Positions 53,048 through 63,580 of a stretch of 64,000 nt of DNA are shown here, piece after piece; position 1 is the stretch's first letter; each line of letters starts with the position of its first letter. The stretch spans positions 558,001 to 622,000 of the forward strand of contig WBMV01008571.1 in the NCBI GenBank assembly GCA_013396655.1. Reading direction: 5' to 3'. The position numbers and the translations under genes are program-made. The notes beneath the pieces were generated by a model. That model was given only the letters and a program-made list of their open reading frames with translations, made no database searches and was not told the origin of the DNA. The stretch is from Campylorhamphus procurvoides. Lineage: Eukaryota; Chordata; Aves; Passeriformes; Dendrocolaptidae.

Positions 53048-54060
53048 AAACTAGGAGACTTCTCTACAAGCCAAATCCTAAGAACCCTAAAACACAGAAG
53101 GGTAAAGTAAAGAACAGTTCTCTTAAGTCGTTACATGCAACGCTTTTTCCTCAGCCTATTGTGGGGAAAGCAGTGCTTCACACAGCCCCATAACTGGTTC
53201 GTTTTGCTTTTTGTAGCTTTTGCATTGCAGTTTTTGCCTTGTAGATCATGAAGACATGGTCCAATTTGACCTGTTCTAGGACGAGCCAGTGCTTGGCCCG
53301 GTCCCCTGCACGGTTTTTTTTGTGTTCCAGTTTAGCAATTGTGTAAGGGAGGCGGCTGTGCCCCGTCCGTGCCGGGAGCAGCAGAAATGCAGCGCAGCTG
53401 GCAGGAGGATGGAGAGAGCACCTGGGCAAAATGCCCTTTCCTGCTCACAGCCAACAATGTGTTTAACATCTCTGCTGTGCTGGGCTGGGACTTGCTGCAG
53501 CTCTGTGCTGGACCGGACCTGCCCACAGCTTGCGGTCGGCTGCAGTTTAAAATCCTGTGAGTGTTGGAAATGCTAGAGGCATTAGTGAGCAGAAACAAGT
53601 GTGAGTGACGAGCAGAGAGTGGGGCTGATACACTGTGCCTGTCCTTCTCACGAGGCTGCGGGGTCTGTTTCCCTCCCGGTGCAGGACCAAGAGGCTGCCG
53701 CCTCTGCTGCCCACAGCCCCGTGGCTGGAGCGGGAGGGGCAGCTCTGGACAGTGCAGTCCTCTTGGCCACGGGAGCCGGAGCAGCCCCTGAAGCTGCAAA
53801 GGGGGGAGTCGAGACAGTGCCTGCAGCCGAGACCCCTGCCCCTGTCCCTTTCCATGTCCCTGCTCCTTCCCCTGCCTCAGCCAACACAAAAGCCTCTGGC
53901 TCTGCCATTATGACCGGAGCCATGGCACCCAGTGCTGCCCCCACAATGGCCACCGACCTTGGGGTGAGATGTAACCAGCAGCCAGCTCCTCCTGTGTTGG
54001 AGGGGGAGGCAGACGAGAACAGCCTCGGCCATCCTTTCCCTTCCTGAACTTTTACCATGA
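53048..54060 (+). pseudogene. Decayed internal region of the endogenous retrovirus
   Basis: About 1 kb downstream of the primer-binding site is GC-richer than its surroundings. The first part (to about 53590) would be leader. The frame 53601-54047 (+), 148 codons, is rich in Ala, Pro, Gly and Val, with short blocks such as AGAGGAAL, PAPVPFHVPAPSPA and MAPSAAPTMATD. A Pro/Ala-rich N-terminal gag segment is the simplest reading by position, but I see no capsid major homology region and no CCHC zinc knuckle. No protease, polymerase or envelope sequence follows. The element is therefore broken after about 1 kb. Placement in an ERVL-like family is tentative. On the opposite strand a frame ending at 53178 also happens to be open. 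Confidence 0.5.
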
Positions 54061-57000
54061 AAACCCTAAGGCATCAGTCCCCCCTTAGTAGGGTAAGTGT
54101 ATACATACCCTACCTGGGTATGTGTAGGGTAAGTGCATCACCTTTCAAAGTCTATATGACACAGAACAAATATTTGATATTTAAACAGAGTAAACAGGCA
54201 ATGCCACCATAGTATGATGACATGAATTTGGTTTTTTTAACAGAAACATTGTTTGCTACAACTATTTCAATAGAAAGATAACTGGATGAGTTTGCATATT
54301 ATTAATGCTTTTGCATTGTGAAAGAAAACTAGTGATAGTGTGTATTACTTTGCCTTTTTAATATGAGCTTGAGTTTTCTTTAATTGAATCTGTAAACATA
54401 GAGGAACTTAGTTCAGCTGAACTGGTCATGTTGAGTCATAACAATTCAAAAATTGAGCAGACAGAAATCTAATTAGCCCCTGGTTCTCACAATAGATCAA
54501 GTCTCTCTGAGCAAAGGTTGATCAGTATGACTAAATGACAGCAGAAATCTTATCCATTCAGATCCTTCTAGCTAGTTGTTGTGCTGGAGATCAAGTAATG
54601 GTCCCAAACTCAAGTTTTCACATTGCCTCCTGCAATTTCAAAGGAATTAGATGTAATCTGATCACACAGATGAATCTGTATCTTTTTTAAATGGCATTGT
54701 GCAAATTATGTCTGCTTTATTTAAAAAAATTGCAGCCAAGAGGAGCCATATACTTAAACCGATCAAATTAGTGTGGCTGTGTCTTCAAGGGACACGTAGC
54801 TAATATGCAAGGTGGATTACATCAGTGGAGCAGTTCCCTGTAAACTACTTCAAAGTGCCCCTGCCTCCCTGTGGCTGTTCAGCAGGTGAGATCAGCCTTG
54901 CTTGCAGAAATCCTCTCCTCTCCAATACTGAGCACCAGACCTGGTGTGCAACCCAGCACTTGGAGTAAGACTGATGTGCTCCCAATGGTTTCCTTGTGGT
55001 CTGGACACTTCTGTAAGCAAAGCCCTAGGAAAAAGGATCTCTGACCTTGAGAAACTTCAGACTCTGGGGTTGGCATGAGTGGAAGACATGGAGTAAGGCA
55101 GTTCTGAATAGAATCAAGCAAAGCACCCTCTGAACATAGTCAAGAAGACACATGGCTGTTTCTAAAAGTGGGAGTCTTGGCTCACATCACTCAGCCCAGC
55201 AGCCTGGCTGCCTCCCCTGTCACACAGAAGAGCAGAGTGGAACTACATCTTCGCAATCCTCGCTTAGGTGGGAGTGAACTCACTCTACTCATACTCCAAG
55301 CTAACACAGAGACATGGTTTTATCTCGTAGCAGAATTTGATAAAACCGGTCTGTTTCATTAATCCAGGCTTACACACAGGTCTGGACACAAGACAAGTTA
55401 TTTTTATTTCATAACCACCCCCACAAGAACAAGTACTCTGGCCACACCAAACATGTGAAAAATGTTAACTCACTCTGTACAAGGACCTTGAGCCAATGCA
55501 CTTATTTACCACAGAAACTAATGGCAACTTCCTCGGCATCTGGAGTTCACTAGGAGTCTGACTCAAGCAGTAGCCATGAACTACCCTTCACTTGGATGTG
55601 CAATGACAAAAAATCTTGACAAAATTATATAAAGATCTTCAGGAGAGGAGCTGAAGGCATTGCTTACAAACTTTGCCTGGAAAGTGATTTTGTGCTCATA
55701 TCCAAGACACACAGACATATGGGAACAGTAGGGTATTAGCAAGAGCATCATTCAAACCCAACAGCTTCATGAAGCTCAGTGCAGACGAGTAGTTTTTGGG
55801 ACTGAAATTTTAGATGACACAAATTGAAGGACGAGAGCAAGAAAAGAAAACCATAAAATTAAAAGCTTCTTCCCACTTAGCTATCTTCTCTGATTCCTCT
55901 CTGTTTAACTATAGTTAATCAATTAACTTCTCTTGGTTGTCCCAGGACAAGTAGGGTTAGAGGATAGATTTGGAGACTCCGATAAATCTACATTTGGGGA
56001 CAATCCAATCATCCTGATGGAGTCAGCTGAAGGTCTGAGAAAGTGTTAAGATCCTTGAGAGAAAAGCAGATAAACATCTCAAATCTGAAGCAGATCGCTG
56101 ATATCTAACTAGGAAAATGTCCCACCTCAAAAAAAAAAAAAAAGAGTACTTTTCATCACTTCAGCAGTTGCCTAAGATATCTATGATGTCTGGCATAACA
56201 CATAGATCACTATGTCTCACTCCTAAAGGTCATTGACCGTTAATTAAAATTTCACTGTACATCCATCTTTTGAGGGATATCTCCTCAGCTTGCCATCTGG
56301 AAGGTTAATAACAGACAGATTTGGAGGCCGTGCTGCAACACTCAGATCCAAAGATGAATTTCAGACACTACTGATTGCAGCAGCTGTTCAGAACTGCGTT
56401 TTGGATGGTATGCCGAGAAAGGGCCCCTTCTGAAAGTTTGGATTCAGTGTCAAGGCTTTAACAGGGTCCAATTACAGTGTTGGAGACACTAATGTTGATG
56501 ACTCTAATGCTGGGCATGTAAATAATAAGAAAGGCTCGTGTGAAGAGATAATAAGGGATTCTCTGGGGCCATCTGAATGGAGAGACCAACTGAGTCTCCT
56601 GGATGGACACCACCTGAGGCTGCTTTGACAAGCAAACAGCTTCAGCCAGTATTTGCTACCATCTTCCCTTACAGGATGCTGAACCTCAGGGTTGGAGTTC
56701 AGGTGCAAGTAATAACATAGGCAGGTTACATCTTCTCTTTTAGCATCAGAAAGATTAGAAAAAGCTTCAGGAACAGGGCACCTTTATAATTCCTCAGTGA
56801 CTCTTTTGAATATTTTGGGGGAGTTGCTGGTGATGCACTCACAGATATGGCACTGGGAACACATAATCCCTGGGATGGGATTCATAAGCATGTGTAACCC
56901 AAACTCCTTCAATGGCCTCAGCTCCCTCTTTTCCATAGGAGATCTCATTTCATTATATCTCTTAGCATTAAATAACTGGTGTTTGCTTGTGCCTGGCATT

Positions 57001-58689
57001 TGCAAAGGTCTCTGAATCAACAAATCCTGTGCTTTAATATTGGTTTGTTGCTTTGGCTGTGTCTTACAATCTCAACTAATTTAATAATTTTTTGCATCCA
57101 AGCTATTGTCTAAGAGGTGAGGAGGAGCACAATGACATATAAGCCAGGAATGCTGTTTGTGCATGGAAAATGATGTTGCATGCTTCACCCTATAACCCAC
57201 ATAAGGCTGTAGTCTTTTACCACACAAAGATCATCAGCCACTAAAGGGCAAAGATGCTTCATCAGGCTGAGCTGTCCCACGTGCATTGAGTCTTGTTTCC
57301 TGGTAACATGCTACAGCTCATATAATAGAAAACCAGCATTCAGAACTGTAGGCAGAGTTCCCTGGAGAGGAAAAATTTGCAGCTAGAGAAAAGTCTGCTA
57401 TTTGGTACCTTATTCTGGCACTGCTTAGCATTTTGATCTGTTTCTGCTTGGGAAGACAGCTCATGATGAAGAAGGTCTCACCTTATCAGCAATGGACAGC
57501 AGCTGCTGCAGCGGGAGGAGAGGTCTTTAGGTGATCAGCTGCACTGGGAATAATTTGAAGAGATGAGAGTTAATTAGTCCAGGATAAACCAAGAAGGGAT
57601 CTGATTAGCCAGAGTACTAAAAGCCAATTACTTCCAGAACACAGCTAAATGGCTTCACAAAACTAAGAAAAGACAGCATCTGATAGCTTTTCCAATCTAT
57701 GAACTCTAATCATTTAAAAAACAACCTCTTCTTGCCCTCCCCCAGAAAATTTAGTTCTGGATGGGGGCAGATTTGGGTGGAAGTTTGCTTCTTTTTTTTT
57801 AACGAGTAATTTCTACAAAGGTTTGTAAGATACCCTACTACTCATGAGCAGGCTTTAATGTGGAGAAAAACTCATGACCACAAAGCAGGATTTTTTGGAG
57901 AACCACGGTTATGAGCAAACTGATCTCCCTTGCAAATTCAAGTTGTCCCTTCTTCAAGTGGAGTTGGCATTCAGGCAATCTGGCCACCCTGGGCACTGTA
58001 TCAGGTCAGCCTCCTACCAGTTGGTCCCCCCTTCTCTGGCAGGAAGAAAATGTCCTGTATATAACTAATGACCGGATGATTTCCTTCCCCATGGGTTGCA
58101 CATTAAAATGTCTACTAACTCTGCTTGTGGGCTTAGCCCATAGCTGAAATGTTAAGAAATGCGTTTCTAGACATTTGAACACATTCAGTAGCTTGCATAA
58201 CATTTATATAAAAACAAAGGGGTGATCAAGGCAAGCAAAGGTAAAAATGTGAGCAAGAAGTGGACCATCCATGGGCTGGTGTGTGGCTGCCTCTGTGGCT
58301 GCTAACACTCAATTCCAGCTGGACTGTCAGCTCCTTTCTTGTAAGCATACTGTCAATGTGAATTGACAGGATTCCCCAGGATTCAAGCCTCAGAATGTAT
58401 TCCCTTATGCAACACTAATTGTTCACAACAGGACAGATACCACAGGAGAGGATGTTTGACTAATTGCATATCAAATTGCACCCAAGCCAAAAAGCAGTCG
58501 CAGAAGAGGCAGTATGCAATTTCAGATAGGGTGAAATGGGATCATGTGAATGCATGAACTCAGCCACTTATGTTCTGCTTAAATTCTCACTATAAATACC
58601 CAGCAGAATTTGCAAGGCCATAAGCTGATGCTCTGTGTGAATGTGAATCGCATCAATAGCATGTATGAACTGTGTCTTGTATAATTCAT
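54061..58689. other. Non-coding stretch, no gene seen
   Basis: No gene is recognised. Just after the retroviral remnant, the 11-mer TAGGGTAAGTG is repeated at about 54089 and 54126, and ACATACCC/GGGTATGT forms a small inverted repeat between the copies. There is an A run at about 56130-56144. Open frames are short and without known domains. Confidence 0.6.
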
Positions 58690-59160
58690 GAGAATAGCCA
58701 CACAGGGTCATACCAAAGGTTCATTTAGCTCAGCATCCTCTCTCTGAGTCTGAACAGTGAAAGGTGCGTAGGAAAACAGCATAAGAAATGGGATAAGCAG
58801 AGCATGCTCCTTCCTCTGGTGTACTCTCTATCTGCTGACAGTCACTAGTTCAGGGAGTTCTGCAGGCTGTTCCTGCTTCCCAGAGCTTAATGGCCCATGA
58901 GAGACCTTTCTTACTGATTCTGTCTAATTGCTTCTTCTGCCCATTCTTGCTTATATCCAAAACATCCTGTGGCAAGGAGGTGCATAATTTAATTATATAT
59001 CGTGTGCAGATGTTCTTCCTTACGTTTACTGTGATTAATAATTTCATGTGTTTCCCACTAATTGTTGTGTTGTAAGAAAGAGTGAACAATCCTTCCTTAC
59101 TCATTTTTGCAATGTCCACTTCTTCCCATAGATTGCTCTATATTATTTGGATAAAATTAA
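58690..59160 (-). mobile_element. Ancient amniote-type CR1/L3-like LINE (minus)
   Basis: The left edge AGAATAGCCACACAGGGTCA followed by TACCAAAGGTTCATTTAGCT and CAGCATCCTC matches the reverse-complement 3' end of an old CR1 group common in turtles and crocodilians ('agaatggccatactgggtcagaccaaaggtccatctagcccagtatcct'). Further blocks in order: ACATCCTGTGGCAAGGAGGT, GCATAATTTAATTATATATC, TCTTCCTTACGTTTACTGTG and GTTGTGTTGTAAGAAAGAGT, then AACAATCCTTCCTTACTCAT. This group was active long before the modern bird CR1 families. Similarity may reach on past 59160 at lower quality. Confidence 0.75.
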
Positions 59161-60113
59161 ACCTTGAACTGTCTGATCTCTAATATTAAGGTGATAAGAG
59201 ATTATACCTATTTGTTAACTTGCAGCTGTATATAGTGGATCTGTTCTGAATTCCAGGTACAAGAAATGGTCTCTCTTTAGTGTTCAGGCTTTGAATACAA
59301 ATTGCAGCATGAACCTGCCTCCAGCATTATTATCCATTGGGCTGCTGGGATTTAGAAACTCTTTGTGTCTTGTCTGGTTACTATGGCCATTCTCAAAGTC
59401 TGCTGTGTCTGTGCATTGTACCAGACCTGTAAGTATAAGGCCATGCTTTGTGTTGCCTTAAAAGGTACAGCGTTTCAATGAAAATCTCTCCATGTTCAGA
59501 CACAGAGGTTTCAGCAGGCCCCCAGATGTGGAGACCAAAAAGAACCCAAAAACTTGGATTTAAAAGAAAAACAATCCTGTTCCCCCTATTTCTTCATCTT
59601 TCTATGCAATATTGTGCAAAATGCTGCTGTGAAGGTCTCCATCTGCAACTGCTCCTCCCATCATTGGCTTCTCCATCTTATTTGAAGTCACACATATATC
59701 TAGTCTCATTTTATGCAATACACCCTTCTCCTAATATTGTACCAGATGCATCTCCCTGATTGTTTGCCATGGGCAACAGTCATTTTTCCTTTCTCAAGGG
59801 AAAGCCATATTCATACATCAATTCTCCACCTTCATGCCAGAGAATCTTTCCCTTGTTTCTTGTTTTCAAAGGCCCTTATACGAAATGCACAATGGGTAAG
59901 AAATGACAGAAAATAAGAGCACTAGCATTTTGTATTCATCTGACACTCATTTGAGTGGCTGTGCAGAAACATAAGCCTGGATTTGAGGTCCCCATCTCTC
60001 ACCACCCTCATAGCTGTGTTTCTGTTACAGATTTTTTCCCCTTTGCCCTGTCTGAATTTGACTCACAAGGCAGGAAAAAGTGATATTTGCAGTGTTTCAT
60101 TTCTTGTTGCCAG
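59161..60113. other. Non-coding stretch, no gene seen
   Basis: Diverged DNA between the ancient CR1 and the candidate exon. The first part may be more of the CR1. No gene is recognised. The last bases form the pyrimidine-rich acceptor described in the next entry. Confidence 0.55.
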
Positions 60114-60224
60114 TGTCTGGGAATATTAACAAGTCTGTGCACCCTGACAATGGTTCACTTCAAGTGTGGAGCATTACCATTCTCAACGAGGGCAAAGAAC
60201 CCAGCACAGTTCACAAGAGCTCAG
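60114..60224 (+). CDS. Candidate internal coding exon, unidentified protein
   Basis: The segment follows a good acceptor (TTTCATTTCTTGTTGCCAG, AG at 60112-60113) and is followed by a donor (CTCAG|GTATTT, GT at 60225-60226). It is 111 bases, an exact multiple of three. The open frame gives phase 1 at both ends, the symmetric pattern common in exons of extracellular modular proteins. Residues include NINKSVHPDNGS, a hydrophobic LQVWSITIL likely to be a beta strand, and NEGKEPSTVHKSS; NKS and NGS are potential N-glycosylation sites. I do not recognise the protein. By chance alone about one segment in six of this length would be open in a given frame, so the call rests on the combination of signals. 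No partner exon has been found in the window. Confidence 0.3.
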
Positions 60225-60344
60225 GTATTTTAAGCTCCTTTGTAAAATTACATTTCTGCAGACAACAGAACACTTATTTGAGTTATTCTGTGCAAGCTGA
60301 ATGAAATTTTCCAGTTGTAGTTTTGTGACCAACAGGGGGTGTGC
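60225..60344. other. Short spacer, possible intron start
   Basis: It follows the candidate donor, and nothing else is seen. The frame happens to stay open across the donor for some codons, which slightly weakens the exon boundary. Confidence 0.5.
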
Positions 60345-62556
60345 ATTACTTGAGGGGAATATTTAAACCACCCCACATGGTAGTTTGTCTCTGGCCGTGG
60401 TCTGGCAGCAGCCTGGGCAGTGGCCAGACTCCATCACAGAGCAAAGGGCCAGGGCAGGACCCCTCCTCCTTCTCCTGCTGCTCCCTCCTGCTGCAAAGGA
60501 AAAGAGACCAAGAGTCCATCAGTGGCTGCAACCAGGGTGGTACTCCCAGGTCCTGCTCTTCCCTGCCCTGCCTGCAACATAGGGCTGAGCTGTGCAGCAG
60601 ACAGGCAGGGGGCTGACAGCTAGAACGATGGCTGTGGCTCGGAGGCTCCTGAGAGATGGCACACCACCAGGACAGGCTGTCCCAGCCCTTGCCTGCCCTC
60701 CTCCAAGTTGTGTGTCCCTGCAGAACCACGTCCAGCAGCCACTGCCAAGCAGATGTTCTCGCTTTTCTGGACATCCTCCATCAGGGTTGACACTCAAGGG
60801 TAAAGTGAACACAGCTCCTCACGGTTTCAGCTGAGGAGCAGGAGCCACCCACCCGGCTCTGGGGACAGAGTTGAGACAGTCAGCACCTTCAGTGTTCAAC
60901 ACTGTTGAAGGGTCCTGAGGGCTCATCTCTCTCCTGCTGCAGCATCATGAGCACTGACTTCCTCCAGGTGAAGGGTGGCAGCAGCAGCATCCTTCTCAGT
61001 CCTGCAGACATGCTGGTTCAGGAGAAAAAAAGACCCATCCTGTCTTTTTTTTCCAAAATTCACCTGATGAGTAGCAATGTCCCATGCCATTTCCAGACAG
61101 GGACATTGGAAACCCTTGCTTGCAAGCATTCTGCAAGAACCAGGTTGCATTGAGAGCAGCTCTGCAGCAGAAAGGGCCACTGGCAAGTTGCCACGCAGCA
61201 CCAGCAGCCTGAGCATGGCAGAGCTGGGACCATCTGCCCTCAAGGGCTTTCTGACCATATGGCAGGTTTCCTCTCAGCACCACTAGGAAGGCTGTGCCAG
61301 TGTTTCTGGTGACTTCCCGACCCTCTATGGTTTCTGAGTGACACTGTGGGAGACTCTGCCCCTCCTTCCTGCGCAAGGCCACCCCACTGGCCACACATCG
61401 CTGACACCCTAGCACAGCCAGAGGCAGCTGAGAGACAGCCAATCTCACCTCTGTCTAGTCCTCCAAGCTCCTGGCACAGAATGTCCTCCACTGGGCAAGA
61501 AAGAAATAGTAGAAGGTGAGCAGTGATGCCTCTTGCTTGGCTGGAGGAGCAGTGCTCAGGGACAGAGCCAAGGGCAGAGGGACACTGATGGCATGCCAGC
61601 GGCTCATCCCCTTTTCCATGAATTGGATGGAGGGCGAGGGATGGATCACCTGGGCTTTCTTCACTCCTGACAGTGTACTGTGCACCATGAAGGGCCAGGA
61701 AGAGAGCTGTCTGTGCCCCAAAATGTCTCACTTCTCTTGTCAGACAGCTCTACCCAAGAGCAGCCTGCAGCCACAGGGGTACCTCTCCCAGGCTTCGGAG
61801 CTGCATTCCCACCTTCAGCTGCACCTGGAGCATCCCCCAGGATGGCTTACCCCAGCAGTGTGCCCACCCACAGCTGCAGAAAGAGAGGAGAACCAGTGTC
61901 AGGTCCTGCTGTCCTCCAGGCTGTAGGCAGACATGTGCCTGCACAGTCCTACTTCATGGGGGAGAACACAGAAGCAGAACAAAACCCCATGGTGAGGCAG
62001 AACAGAGGCACTGCTCAAAACCTAGATGCTTCTGTCCCGCTTTTTTTGCTCCCTTCCGGGGACCAAAAGGTGACCAGGAGATGTAGGATGTGGAAACGTC
62101 TGTGTGCCTCCCTGCTGGCATTCTGCCCACTCCCTGTTCAGGGTTTGCACAGAGGGTAGAGGCCATTCACAGGTGAACATGGTGAACATGGCTTGGAATC
62201 TCTCCTGCTCCTCCCCAGTTCTGACTGCAGCTGGCACAACCCAGAGAGGAGAGGGGCCATCACTGCACTGCATCACCCAGCCCTACTGTGGGACGTACCA
62301 CCCTGATTCACTTGAAAATGGCAAGGCAGGAGCTGGTGGGCCAGTCGAGGATGAGTGAGTTGGTACCTTTGCTGCTGCCATCCTCCCCTTCTGCTTCCTG
62401 CCCCACCGCCTTCTTTCCGCTGCTCAGCACCCACAGTTCTTGGGGCAGAGCTCAGACCAGAAAGATGCACAGCATGGTGGCAGCTCATCTCCTTCTCAGG
62501 GAATGTGATGGATGGCAGGCACACCAGAGGGGAATCAGAACACAGCTGAGGGGAAA
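60345..62556. other. GC-richer tract of unknown nature, no gene recognised
   Basis: Base composition changes near 60345 from AT-rich to clearly GC-rich (many CTGCTG, CCAGG, GGCAG words) without CpG enrichment, so it is not a CpG island. Stop codons are scarce on both strands and several frames of 130-163 codons overlap (for example plus 61516-61926 and 61680-62159; minus 60996-61448 and 61240-61731). None has a recognisable domain or consistent splice context. It adjoins a CR1 reverse transcriptase piece on the right, so part may be decayed transposon, but I could not match it to any family. Confidence 0.4.
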
Positions 62557-62872
62557 GTTCACCTCCCTCCACCTGCTGGCAGTGCCCTTTGCCTTGAACT
62601 TCACTGCTGGTTCCTGGCCTCCAAGCAAACTTGATCCCACTTTGGGCCATTCTTTTTGGACCCAGCCACTCAACCAGCTTTCCACCCACATCCCAGTCTA
62701 CTCAATCAGCCCATGCTTCATCAGCTTCTCCATGAGGCTATTTTGGCAGACAGTATGGAAAGTATTCCTGAAGTGGACAATGGCCACAGCACTCCCCTCA
62801 TGTCCCAAGCCAGTCGTTTCACCACAGGAGGTTATCAGGTTGGGCAAGCAGCGTTTCCATTCCTGAATGCAT
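62557..62872 (-). pseudogene. CR1 reverse transcriptase fragment (minus)
   Basis: On the minus strand a single frame from about 62872 to 62557 follows the CR1 ORF2 reverse transcriptase: CLPNLITSCGETTG (family SCLTNLIxFYDEVTG), HEGSAVAIVHFRNTFHTV (family DEGRAVDVVYLDFSKAFDTV), NSLMEKLMKHGL (family ILLEKLxxHGL) and MWVESWLSGWVQK (family RWVKNWLxGRAQR). One in-frame TAG lies between the last two blocks. Relative to the family, AFDT in the block around motif A reads TFHT, and the preceding YLDFSK reads HFRN, so the acidic residues are lost. The YxDD box would lie further along and is not found. The fragment is dead. Its 3' part is missing or too decayed to see. Confidence 0.8.
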
Positions 62873-63023
62873 GGTGACTCCTAGTTCCAATCACCTTCAT
62901 GTTCTTCATCTCTCCAGGATGTGCTGTGGTAATCCCAGCACTTCCATGAATATAGGAATCCCTTTTATTATCAAATATAATAACAATTTCAGGGTACCTT
63001 GTGAGCTTGGTCTTATTTTTTGT

Positions 63024-63048
63024 GGTTTGGTTTGGTTTGGTTTGGTTT
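63024..63048. repeat. (GGTTT)5 pentanucleotide repeat
   Basis: Five GGTTT units followed by a run of T to about 63053. Confidence 0.95.
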
Positions 63049-63565
63049 TTTTTCCCAAGCCTCCCTAAGAATGTGACTGTGAAAACTACAGCAAACATTT
63101 AACAAGATGTGTGGGCTCTGTCCTCATTAGTCTAAACAAGAGAGGAGAAGCAGCAGATGCATGCAGAGCAGGCATAGCTGAACAACATGAAGTTAATTTG
63201 AGTTTGGGTGGGGGAGCCTCTGACTGGTAGACAGCCCCACATACTCAAGGGCACCGATGTGAACCAGCACATGCGAGCTCTCAGCCACATTGCATTGCCT
63301 GTTGCTCTAAGGTCCTCTAAGGTCCTAATTTGATTTTGAAATACCCCAAAAAGCCAGTGGCAACAGGAACAGAAATTTTAGATCAACTTGTCATCAGCAC
63401 CATTTTAAAGCTGAATTCACCTTGTGTTTGAGAGCATTTTTCCTTAAGCTATTTTAACAGAGCTCGCTATGATAATGTACATCCAGGGCATTTTTAACTT
63501 GTTGGCTTGCTGTAATACCACCCACATTCTATGGAAAGAGAACAGAGATACAGGGGGAGACGGAA

Positions 63566-63580
63566 AGGAAGGAAGGAAGG
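63566..63580. repeat. (GGAA)n short simple repeat
   Basis: Nearly four GGAA units within a purine-rich tract. Confidence 0.85.

Noticed and set aside
62288..62866. 192-codon plus-strand open frame, the longest without Ns except those crossing the gap
   Set aside because: Its 3' half is the antisense of the CR1 reverse transcriptase fragment, and the rest lies in the GC-rich stop-poor tract.
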